This document shows, one piece after another, positions 43,823 through 54,900 of a DNA stretch of 64,000 nucleotides. The notes below the pieces were generated by a model that made no database searches, had not been told where the DNA came from, and was given only the letters and a program-made list of their open reading frames with translations. The position numbers were made by a program, and so were the translations under genes. The stretch's first letter is position 1, and each line of letters starts with the position of its first letter. Source of the DNA: Phytophthora quininea (taxonomy: Eukaryota > Oomycota > Peronosporomycetes > Peronosporales > Peronosporaceae); the NCBI GenBank assembly GCA_011947345.1, contig JAAVTG010000395.1, positions 118,497 to 182,496 of the forward strand, written 5' to 3'.

Positions 43823-44625
43823 GGATCCAGCACTTTCCTTCAATGCTGGGACTCGTCCATCTTGCACTTCTTGGATCTCTGAATTGCACAAACCCCGGCA
43901 ACGAGCCAATTAATACGTTTAAGCTGCTCTTGCTGTCGTTGCAACCTCCACTAGCTACTGATGGCATGCCGTATTGGCGAGCAAGGCAAACCAATCTGCC
44001 ACTCATGGCACAACAAGCAACGGCATCAAGATGCTACGAGGGACAACTTCATTTGCGTATTTTTCTGGGACAGCAGGGGATTAATTCGGTATGATACCGA
44101 TATACTGGTACAATACGATAAAGGGTCCCATCGTACCGGTACGCTATTTAATACCGGTTTCATACCGACAGATAGATATTCTACTTCGCACTTGCACTAG
44201 ATGGCATGACCATCGAGATTCTCTACCCTAGCAACTTGCTCACCAAAATTTATATTATTCCAGTTATTTCAAATTTGAGCCAATCAAGTTGCTCGCGACG
44301 ACGGTATTGGCGTTACATACGATCAATTCGGCAGGATATTCGCCATAATTGAGGAACCGCACCACTGGAGGAAAGTAGATACAGTATAGGAACATCTAGT
44401 ACAAGCTTGGGTGGCATCCGACAGTCATATTAGAATCTCTGGAATTTGTTCAGCCCCAGATCTTTGGCGAACGCATCTGCTACATAGTCGGCACTTAGCA
44501 CGTAATTGTTCTCAATTGTATCCTCCACAGTAATTCTGCTTCACATCTCCGCATATTTTTAACCCAGTCATATCTACCATCTTAATTAATAACTATCTTC
44601 GAACTTTGACTCTCCATGATATCGG
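43823..44625. other. Gene-free transition into AT-rich repeat DNA
   Basis: GC content drops. Around 44087-44171 an imperfect inverted structure starts GGTATGATACCG and ends GGTTTCATACC, with several ATACCG/CGGTAT words, possibly a small inverted-repeat element. No gene seen. Confidence 0.4.
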
Positions 44626-44883
44626 TTGCTTTCTCCACGAAACTTGTCGTTCAAGTACAACAAACTTGACGCAATCATTCGCTTCAAACAACACGCCGCC
44701 TTAGTCATTTTGGGCTGCCGAAAATTGGTTTTGTGCACAAAACGTTTCTATTCACCCGAACGACACACCCGGTGGTTGAGCGATCCACGCCCAGGTTGTT
44801 CCCGTGCTGTATCCATTATCAACGGCACCGCTGGATTCTCACCTTGGCATACTAGCCTGTGGGTCATGGTGGCATTGACATAG
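44626..44883 (+). pseudogene. Degenerate Copia-type reverse transcriptase fragment
   Basis: The translation FKYNKLDAIIRFKQHAALVI, then LGCRKL...CTKRFYSP, resembles the start of Copia-type reverse transcriptases (K-x-R-L-V-x-x-G ... TYSPV region). Key residues are altered and a few bases inserted; the remaining codons show only faint similarity. Old retrotransposon debris. Confidence 0.45.
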
Positions 44884-46900
44884 CGTAGCACGTGCAAACG
44901 AGTACTTACGAATGCTCTCAATTACCTTACTGCGCACACCAGATCTACATCATCAAATAATTCAACACTCCAACTGGGTCCAAGTAAGAAACCCTCTTGT
45001 TTGAGCCTATGTAGTTATTTCAATAAACACGCTCTGTCACACCGTTATTGAGGTACCCTGGCTACTCCATATAGTTTACAGTACTCTTACACCACATTCA
45101 GCGTCATATTACCTTCAGGAATTATGCTCTCGATAACACCAGTGTGTGAGTATGACCACTAACCAACTGTTACACCCCTAAGGGTTGAAAATCATGACGA
45201 TGGTCATTGCAGCCACAGTCCCTTGGCGTTACCAACTGCCTCTATGTAAACGTAAGAGGGAAATGCATAACAACTTTGTAATAGTAACTGGCGTATTATA
45301 ATTGATTTTAAAGAGAAGAATAACGTATGCATGCCAACGAGGATCATAATTTGTAAACGACAACAAAACCGCAATGATTAGAACCGTCAAGCTTTGCTGT
45401 TGACACACCAACAAGAACATGAAGCATCAATAATTGTTTGATATACCAGTGATACGCCAATAAAATTTTGCTATAAAGTATATAGCAATAAATAAGTGGC
45501 CAAGGATATCCTAAAGCTTATCTGTTACTACTCCATCAGCCATGTCTCCACCGCCCTATCTTCCTCATGCTTCTACTGTAACTACTATCTTAGTTCAGGT
45601 TTTTGCAACCTATATTTCCCGTCGACTTTCCTTCGTTCACATAAACCAAACTTTCGTATTGAGTTACGAACATTACCTTTTCTTCTGGAGACGAAGCCCA
45701 TCCTCACTCTTGTAAACCTTACCCGGGTACAATTTGCATATGAAGGCACCTTGTTCGTGTTTAAGTTGACGATTCGCATTTGTGCTCTCCTTGGGTTGTT
45801 TAAGAACGGAAATTGATGTCAGGCGGCTCGGACGGAATTTTATTATGATAGTCACAGTGCTCGCAAAATAATACCCTCGAACGGGGCCGTAGGGCAGGAT
45901 GTGTACGTTTGATAGCTTATTATGAATCGTTATTTATAAATGCATCCAATGAAGTGCGATGAACCTTCGTGTGTTGACTCCAACGTTTACTTAAAGTGAT
46001 CAATTCAGCCAGATGGTTCGGATGAACAACTTGGTCAGTATAATTAGTTTATCTCCGAGGAAGTATCGCAGCTGACAACGGACGAAAAATCTCACCTTTG
46101 GAGAAGGAACTATATTGACACTTGGAACCTTCAAATATGCCCTTTGCATCCAATCGTTTGAGCAGTTCGGCAATATTGCTAATATCTTCGCCTCAAACGA
46201 AGTAAATGCAGCGGCCTTACGATGAATTCCTATTGTTGCTGTCAGTCTGGATATCCCAAACACGAACAAAGGGTTTCAACGCGTCCAAGATGATACGTTG
46301 AATGATCAAAGACACACGTTAAACTTAACGAAAACGATTTAAGAATCTAATGGATTAGCTCGAAAGGTTAGAAAAAATTGAAATTCCTCAAGCACTTATG
46401 AAGATATGACCGGAACTTTATATTTTTTATGGGGAATCAGCACTGTTCTGGTGTTGCACCTTGTTAAATTGCTAATGCAATTCGAAAAATCATGTTTGTA
46501 TCTGAATCGACTGATACCTCTAGGAAAATGACAATTTAACTCGTTTCGGTCTGTATTTAACGAACGTGTATTACTGGAGGAATACTGGATAGACCTGAAA
46601 TCTTAATGGCATACAATCTAGCTGCGATTTACGCGGCATTTATCTACTGGGCGCAATTGTTTGCATTAATGGCAGTCACGCAGACTGTAGACCTTGGCAG
46701 TGCTCGCAAAAGCACATTTATCTATTTATCAAAAGCGGTATCCAATAGTATTTAACGTGCTGTTAGAAGTGAGAAGCTGAAAGCGCAAATAGGTAAGTCG
46801 ATCGAAGGAACAGCACCAAAGTTTCACCTGTTGAATGACAAGTAGTTCGGCGTGGTGTGCGGATTAGTTAATTTCTCCGCATTAGAGCTACATTCTATTA
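44884..46900. other. AT-rich, gene-free DNA with possible transposon debris
   Basis: Only short unrelated open frames. On the minus strand at about 45673-45830 the words EQGAFICKLYPGKVYK and GLRLQKK faintly recall a later part of Copia reverse transcriptase (EQP.GF..KVCKL..LYGLKQ), so this may be a second, inverted fragment. Weak evidence. Confidence 0.35.
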
Positions 46901-47860
46901 CCAGCAGCATTGTGTGATGTAGCGCTTGGGCTTCTTACCACTTCCAGGTGTGGTACACGTGATACTCCGAAGTGAGTCAGACGGCTCCGCCCGGACGAGG
47001 GATTTATCCGGGGCCATGACCTGGGGATCCTCCCACCGAAAAGTTCCTTTGGGACCCTGTTCGGGACCGGGAACGGGGGCTGGGCCGGTCAGTACCTTCA
47101 CCTTGTGTACCCCCTTCGAAAACGGTTGTTTTGATCAGGGACCGGTCACCGAGTTATTTAAAGAACATCTTGACCTGGTACTGGTGAGCTGCGGGCGGCA
47201 GTTATACACACAACGGTCCGGGGCACTGCCTGGGTCTGGGACCGGGAACAGGACACACAATATACAATCTGTTCTTTCGGACGGAAGACTCCGGGGAGAT
47301 GGCCCTAGTAATATGACATGTGCAAACCCGGGCCGGCCAGACCGCTGCCGAGACACACAAATATGAAATGCCTAACTCCCTGGGGGAACGAAGGCAAAGA
47401 GAATGGAAATATTACCGGGATAGCCTTAAGCACAGCTCCGGCCCTCTGTGGCCCTGGTCCCAGACGATCGCACTGAAGATAACACTTGCGCGCTCGAGGG
47501 ACAACAGGTAGACTGAATTGGTCGCCCCAGCCTTCGCCGGGGCGAGTTACGTTCCTATGAACTATACTTGATTTCACTATGGCCCCGGTCCGGGGTCTGA
47601 GTCTGCTGCCTTCGACGATGCCTCGACGTGGTCCGGGTAAGTACCTTGATCGACTTGGATTGGAAGCACTATGACGCGTCGTACTTGACCGGGACTCAGC
47701 ATGGCCCTGATGGGAGACACTTCGGCCCATCCCGGGAGGAGAACGTCGCCTCGTAGTGGATCGTCTGGACTTGACTTGAGTATAGAAGCCAGTGCGGATC
47801 CTGACCGAGCCCGCTAGACGGGACAGCTTGAGGTTGGTTTGGACCCGATGTGGTCCACCC
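46901..47860. other. GC-richer island of unknown origin
   Basis: Markedly richer in GGACC/CCGGG words than its surroundings. Open frames on both strands (up to 146 codons) are Pro/Arg/Ser-rich with no domain. It looks like a fragment of an inserted element whose identity I cannot tell. Confidence 0.35.
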
Positions 47861-48500
47861 CTAGGGTTTTGGGTTTAGTAGAGGCGTTCCTGGAAAATCG
47901 AACCTTGGGATTTCTATGAAACTTTGCACACATATGTATCTCGTTGAGACGTAGCTGCACGCAAATTTGGAAGTTGACTCGAAGTTTGTATACTGAGCAA
48001 AAACTGGTTTTCTTAAAAGGACAACTTAAACATACGTTTTTCTCAGCAGAAATGAACTCGCAAGGGTCTATATATATGTCCCGGTCGATAGCCGGCTATC
48101 GCTGGGGTTTTGAGGGTCCGATTTCGGCACTATTTTGGGTGTCGAAGGGTCCACTCGTGGTCTATCGAAGGGTCTTTTCGCCCAAATTAAGTAATAAACG
48201 GACGTCGCCATATCTCAATTTTAGGTTTTCTGACGATACAATCGTCAACATTATCGATCACATAATGAAACTAAGTATACCTATGTATTTCGATACGGCG
48301 GACAAGATGGTGATAACTACTGATGGTAGAAACAGGCGCATTAAGCCAATCAGCGATTAGGAGGATAACTACGGCCGCACGCACCCGTTTGGGGTAAAAA
48401 CTTGGGAGACTGCGTTTTCATATACGCAGAACAAAACAGTGATCGTTTGAAGTGACAGCGACAGGCCCATCAACCAATCAGCGATAAGGAGGGATAGTTC

Positions 48501-48576
48501 GCTCTGCGAAGTTGAGCATCCTCAAGCTCGGGTAGTACTCAGGTGGGCGACCACTGGGGAAGTCTGGGTGCTGTGG
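48501..48576 (+). pseudogene. 5S rRNA-like fragment (3' two thirds)
   Basis: TCTGCGAAGTTGAGC, GGTAGTACTCAGGTGGGCGA and CCACTGGGGAAGTCTGGGTG occur in the order and spacing of eukaryotic 5S rRNA (loop C/helix III, loop E and helix V regions). The 5' third is missing; the repeat array adjoins it instead. It could be a 5S pseudogene or the head of a 5S-derived SINE. Confidence 0.7.
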
Positions 48577-49120
48577 AGATGAGTAGAGTAATAAAAAGGA
48601 ATTTAGTTAGTTTGTTATGTAGAGAGTGAAGAGGAGAAAAGAGTTGGTTAGTTTGAGTTAGAAAGAAAATAGCTAGAAGAAGTTTTGTTTGGAGTGAAAT
48701 GTTTTGTGAAGGATAAAATGGGTGTGTTTGTTTGTGTTGGTAAATGGAAAGTGTATATATAGTGTTTGTTAGTGTTAGTGTTAGTTAGTTAGAAGAGTGT
48801 GGATTGGATTTGAGTATGTGGATGGTATGAAGTAATGAAAAGGAAAGTGTAGTAGAATGGAGAAAAATGTAAAATGGTTGAAAGAGAAAAGGGATATAGT
48901 AAATTTGTAAGATGTGAAATGGGTAAGGATATGTTGTGAAAAGTAAGGTGACGTATTTGAAAATAGTGTTAGAATGTGAGGATTTTAGAGTAAAAGAATA
49001 AGTGTATGTAAAGTAAGAGTGTGTATAGAGTGTGAATATTGTAGAGTGTAAGTATGTGTAGAGTGTGAGTGTGAGTGTGTGTAGAGTGTGAGTGTTGTAG
49101 AGTGTCTATATATATGTGGT
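48577..49120. repeat. GT-rich low-complexity tract following the 5S-like fragment
   Basis: Strand-biased purine/GT sequence made of words such as GTGTGTAGAGTGTGAGTGT and TTAGTTAGTT. Not coding. Confidence 0.7.
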
Positions 49121-49859
49121 CGGCGCTACATATGTATCGCACTAAAATGACGTCGCGTTATGGGCTCTATTTTGGGATTTTGCTGCTTTTTATTCCTGTG
49201 GCGCGCTGCTTTTTAGCGCCCAAATTAGTACTACTCGATACACTATTTTAGGTTATCAGACTATACCGACGGTAATACTGATCACAGCATAATGAAACTA
49301 AGTGTAACTGGGTTTTTCAGTAAGGCGAACATGATGGCGATACTCTGAACGAACAGAAACAGGCGCATCCGTCAATCAGCGATCAGCAACGAAAACAACG
49401 GCTGTGCTCCACCGATTGAGCTGAAAACTTGGGGAAATATATTTTCATATACGAGGAACATGATGGTGATAGTGCCATGCGACAGAGACGGGCACATCAT
49501 CCAATCAGCGAACAGGAAGGATAACTATAGGATAACTATGGCTGTGCATACCCGTTTGGGCTGAAAATTTGCGAGACTGCGTTTTAATATATGGGGAAGA
49601 AGCTGGTGATAGTCTGAAGTGACATAGACGGACCCACTAGCCAATCAGCGACCAGGATCTATAACTACGGCTGTACACACCCGTTTGAGCTGAAAACTTC
49701 GGAGACTATGTTTTCATACGCGGGGAACAAGATGGCGATAGTTTGAAGCGATAGAAGCAGATGCATCGGCCAATGAGCGTTCACAAAGCCATTGGAGGCA
49801 TCATACGCCCGGCTTAATCGAAACAGTGAATTGATATGTTTCGACGGATGGTGAACATG

Positions 49860-51000
49860 CTGGTGGGACTTAACTAAGAACATAAAGAGAGTAAGTATTT
49901 GAGTATGTGATTACGAGAAATATGGTGTGTAAGGTCGGAATGTGCGTAGTAACTGAATATGCGCGTGTAGGTTTGAACGGCTGTATAGTACAAGTATATG
50001 CCGAGTATAATTGGAGGTTAGGAAGTATGTGTAGAGTATGCGTGTGTAGAGTGGGAATGTATGCAGAGTATGAGTGTTGTGGTGTATGAATGTTTATGGT
50101 TTGAGAATAACATGGTATCGTTTGAGCTAAAATGAAAGTGTAAATAGTATGATTTGGTGATAGGTAAATGAGAAAGATAGGATGGGAGTAGAAGAAAATG
50201 AAAAGAATGATACTAGTTGATTATAATGAGATGGATTGGGATTGATAGGAAAGGTGATTTGAATGAATTGATAGAGAGTTAGTTAGTTAGTAGTGTGGAA
50301 AAATGAGATGTGGTAGTATGTGGAAAGTATGGATAGTGTATACTAGTGTAGGAGTGTATATAAGTGTAAGTAAATGAGTTGTGTAATAGGGTAGATATGT
50401 AGATATTGAGAGATTCGGAGAAAACTTGGACTGACATTGTAGTTTAGCTAAGCACTTCTACAGATGCTCTTAGCGCATCTACCTTGCACTTCGGGGTCTG
50501 TGGTATCCATCGTGCCTAGCGCCATAACTCAGGGCACAAGTCGATTGTTGACAGATATTGTATAGAGAAGTATGAGTATGTGAAATAGGAAGGTTTATAG
50601 AAGGAGTATGTAGAGAATAAATGGGTGTAGTGTAAAGTATGAGTGTGTAAGATAAGAGTGTGTGAGAAGAGAAAAATGGAGTTGAGGAAGGAATAGAGAA
50701 AATTTGAGTAATAGAAAATTGAAGAAAAATTATGGATGTTTGTGTGTATGAGTGTATGTAGAGTATGGATGTTTGTGGTAAATAGAAGTGTATGTGGAGT
50801 GTGAGTGTAAGTATGTGTGAGTGTAAAAAAGTGTGATTGTGAATAGAGTGTGATTGTTGTAGAGTATAAGTGTGTGTAAAGTGTTGTAGTGTGTGTAGAG
50901 TGTGAGTGTAAGTAGAGAGTGAGTGTAAAGTGTGAGTATGCGTAGAGTGTGAGTGTGTATAGAGTGTGAGTGTGTGTAGAGTGAGAGAGGGTTTAGGGTT
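49860..51000. repeat. Second GT-rich low-complexity tract
   Basis: Same GTGTAGAGTGTGAGTGT-type words as the tract at 48.6-49.1 kb, interrupted at about 50400-50560 by a non-repetitive segment containing AGATGC..GCATCT stems. The 230-codon minus-strand frame here is a His/Thr/Leu-rich by-product of the repeat. Confidence 0.65.
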
Positions 51001-51240
51001 TATGGAACTGAAAGGGTCACCCTCTGGTACAATTAATACCCGGACATGCCACACCCACCCGAGATAGGCAGTGGGTGACGTTTTGCTATTTGTTTCCGGT
51101 ACAACTGTGGCATGAGGTGAACAGGGTGACCAGCGCCTATATAAACCCGATACAAACGTGGCAGACAAGGTTAATGCGATACCATAGTCAATTCAAGTCA
51201 TATGAACCAAAAAATTGGTATCACTGCGAATGACAGGATT
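51001..51240 (+). other. Unique segment with TATA-like box
   Basis: Non-repetitive, with CCTATATAAACC at about 51137. It resembles a promoter or a piece of an LTR, but no gene or element follows that I recognise. Confidence 0.3.
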
Positions 51241-51850
51241 TTTGACATATGGTGGAGTATAGACAGGGCCTCCAACCAATCAGAGAGATATGTTCACTAC
51301 GCAGTCAATATGAGATGGGTGCTCATGAAAATCTGGTAAATTATGTTAAAACATATGGAGAAAAAGATGGTACTTCTTATTTTGGACAAAAACAGGCGCA
51401 TCTCCTAGTATCGATTATTTGTGCATTACGAAGCCAATTATAAGAATAAGGAGCAACAAGTTGTGAAACCTACGTTTTCAAGTACTGTGAAAAAGATGGT
51501 ACTATGTTGGTGTGTCAGAGACAGGCGTCAACAGCCAATCACAGACCTTTACGGATTATTGATGTTATAATAGGTTACTTGACGCTAAAGTTTTGGGAAG
51601 TACGTTTTTACGTACAGCGAACATGATGGTGGTATTATTTGAGGACATAGACAGGCGTATCGCCCAATAAAAAGCACCAGAAGGAACAGCACAAATACGC
51701 AGCAGCCAGTAGCGAAATCGTGACAAAATACGTTCTCGAGTACGATGAATACGTTAGTGGCACTACCGTGTGCCAGAGACATGTGAACTATCCAATAGGA
51801 AGACAATACGGAGGAACAACGACAGAGAGCTCCTGTCGGCACCGAAAATC
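51240..51850. repeat. Diverged ~130-bp tandem repeat, right block
   Basis: Five more copies of the GACAGGCG..CCAATCA unit near 51262, 51391, 51508, 51650 and 51776, spaced 117-142 bp and even more diverged than the left blocks. The satellite begins about 130 bp further right. Confidence 0.65.
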
Positions 51851-51983
51851 CGGGTAGTCACGTTATAATATTCAGCGAATACGATTATATTGCTCGCCCA
51901 AGCCAGGCACTGACTAAAAACAGTATTATCCGATAACACACTACTTACAGCCGTCAGACACAAAATAACCCACAAAACACCGC

Positions 51984-54900
51984 CAGCCACCCTTGAGACG
52001 ACCTCGGCGCCGGCGCCGGCGCCGGTGAGGTTAAGCTAAACGTCTACGCCAGGCGTCCTGACGATTCGCATCCGGACGCCGGAGCACCTTCCCAAGCGTC
52101 CTTCAGTCCTGCCAAGTCGTGCCAGCGCGGGCACGACACGAGAGCCAGGCTTGCGCGAGGTGGCACGGGGCCCAGCCACCCTTGAGACGACCTCGGCGCC
52201 GGCGCCGGCGCCGGTGAGGTTAAGCTAAACGTCTACGCCAGGCGTCCTGACGATTCGCATCCGGACGCCGGAGCACCTTCCCAAGCGTCCTTCAGTCCTG
52301 CCAAGTCGTGCCAGCGCGGGCACGACACGAGAGCCAGGCTTGCGCGAGGTGGCACGGGGCCCAGCCACCCTTGAGACGACCTCGGCGCCGGCGCCGGCGC
52401 CGGTGAGGTTAAGCTAAACGTCTACGCCAGGCGTCCTGACGATTCGCATCCGGACGCCGGAGCACCTTCCCAAGCGTCCTTCAGTCCTGCCAAGTCGTGC
52501 CAGCGCGGGCACGACACGAGAGCCAGGCTTGCGCGAGGTGGCACGGGGCCCAGCCACCCTTGAGACGACCTCGGCGCCGGCGCCGGCGCCGGTGAGGTTA
52601 AGCTAAACGTCTACGCCAGGCGTCCTGACGATTCGCATCCGGACGCCGGAGCACCTTCCCAAGCGTCCTTCAGTCCTGCCAAGTCGTGCCAGCGCGGGCA
52701 CGACACGAGAGCCAGGCTTGCGCGAGGTGGCACGGGGCCCAGCCACCCTTGAGACGACCTCGGCGCCGGCGCCGGCGCCGGTGAGGTTAAGCTAAACGTC
52801 TACGCCAGGCGTCCTGACGATTCGTATCCGGACGCCGGAGCACCTTCCCAAGCGTCCTTCAGTCCTGCCAAGTCGTGCCAGCGCGGGCACGACACGAGAG
52901 CCAGGCTTGCGCGAGGTGGCACGGGGCCCAGCCACCCTTGAGACGACCTCGGCGCCGGCGCCGGCGCCGGTGAGGTTAAGCTAAACGTCTACGCCAGGCG
53001 TCCTGACGATTCGCATCCGGACGCCGGAGCACCTTCCCAAGCGTCCTTCAGTCCTGCCAAGTCGTGCCAGCGCGGGCACGACACGAGAGCCAGGCTTGCG
53101 CGAGGTGGCACGGGGCCCAGCCACCCTTGAGACGACCTCGGCGCCGGCGCCGGCGCCGGTGAGGTTAAGCTAAACGTCTACGCCAGGCGTCCTGACGATT
53201 CGTATCCGGACGCCGGAGCACCTTCCCAAGCGTCCTTCAGTCCTGCCAAGTCGTGCCAGCGCGGGCACGACACGAGAGCCAGGCTTGCGCGAGGTGGCAC
53301 GGGGCCCAGCCACCCTTGAGACGACCTCGGCGCCGGCGCCGGCGCCGGTGAGGTTAAGCTAAACGTCTACGCCAGGCGTCCTGACGATTCGTATCCGGAC
53401 GCCGGAGCACCTTCCCAAGCGTCCTTCAGTCCTGCCAAGTCGTGCCAGCGCGGGCACGACACGAGAGCCAGGCTTGCGCGAGGTGGCACGGGGCCCAGCC
53501 ACCCTTGAGACGACCTCGGCGCCGGCGCCGGCGCCGGTGAGGTTAAGCTAAACGTCTACGCCAGGCGTCCTGACGATTCGTATCCGGACGCCGGAGCACC
53601 TTCCCAAGCGTCCTTCAGTCCTGCCAAGTCGTGCCAGCGCGGGCACGACACGAGAGCCAGGCTTGCGCGAGGTGGCACGGGGCCCAGCCACCCTTGAGAC
53701 GACCTCGGCGCCGGCGCCGGCGCCGGTGAGGTTAAGCTAAACGTCTACGCCAGGCGTCCTGACGATTCGTATCCGGACGCCGGAGCACCTTCCCAAGCGT
53801 CCTTCAGTCCTGCCAAGTCGTGCCAGCGCGGGCACGACACGAGAGCCAGGCTTGCGCGAGGTGGCACGGGGCCCAGCCACCCTTGAGACGACCTCGGCGC
53901 CGGCGCCGGCGCCGGTGAGGTTAAGCTAAACGTCTACGCCAGGCGTCCTGACGATTCGTATCCGGACGCCGGAGCACCTTCCCAAGCGTCCTTCAGTCCT
54001 GCCAAGTCGTGCCAGCGCGGGCACGACACGAGAGCCAGGCTTGCGCGAGGTGGCACGGGGCCCAGCCACCCTTGAGACGACCTCGGCGCCGGCGCCGGCG
54101 CCGGTGAGGTTAAGCTAAACGTCTACGCCAGGCGTCCTGACGATTCGTATCCGGACGCCGGAGCACCTTCCCAAGCGTCCTTCAGTCCTGCCAAGTCGTG
54201 CCAGCGCGGGCACGACACGAGAGCCAGGCTTGCGCGAGGTGGCACGGGGCCCAGCCACCCTTGAGACGACCTCGGCGCCGGCGCCGGCGCCGGTGAGGTT
54301 AAGCTAAACGTCTACGCCAGGCGTCCTGACGATTCGTATCCGGACGCCGGAGCACCTTCCCAAGCGTCCTTCAGTCCTGCCAAGTCGTGCCAGCGCGGGC
54401 ACGACACGAGAGCCAGGCTTGCGCGAGGTGGCACGGGGCCCAGCCACCCTTGAGACGACCTCGGCGCCGGCGCCGGCGCCGGTGAGGTTAAGCTAAACGT
54501 CTACGCCAGGCGTCCTGACGATTCGTATCCGGACGCCGGAGCACCTTCCCAAGCGTCCTTCAGTCCTGCCAAGTCGTGCCAGCGCGGGCACGACACGAGA
54601 GCCAGGCTTGCGCGAGGTGGCACGGGGCCCAGCCACCCTTGAGACGACCTCGGCGCCGGCGCCGGCGCCGGTGAGGTTAAGCTAAACGTCTACGCCAGGC
54701 GTCCTGACGATTCGTATCCGGACGCCGGAGCACCTTCCCAAGCGTCCTTCAGTCCTGCCAAGTCGTGCCAGCGCGGGCACGACACGAGAGCCAGGCTTGC
54801 GCGAGGTGGCACGGGGCCCAGCCACCCTTGAGACGACCTCGGCGCCGGCGCCGGCGCCGGTGAGGTTAAGCTAAACGTCTACGCCAGGCGTCCTGACGAT

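Larger units (their letters stand above)
48290..49790. repeat. Diverged ~130-bp tandem repeat, left and middle blocks
   Basis: A unit with the words GAACAAGATGGTGATAGT, GACAGAGACAGGCGCATC, CCAATCAGCGA and ACCCGTTTGGGCTGAAAACTT recurs near 48330, 48450, 49355, 49487, 49626 and 49758. Spacing is 120-139 bp inside blocks. Copies differ at many sites. A GT-rich segment with the 5S-like fragment interrupts the array. Confidence 0.7.

Noticed and set aside
50400..50560. Possible tRNA or snRNA in the non-repetitive segment of the GT-rich tract
   Set aside because: It has short stems (AGATGC/GCATCT) but no tRNA A/B box pair, cloverleaf or recognisable snRNA core.
50479..51168. 229-codon minus-strand frame rich in His, Thr, Ser and Leu
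   Set aside because: Translation of a GT-rich low-complexity tract, not a real protein.
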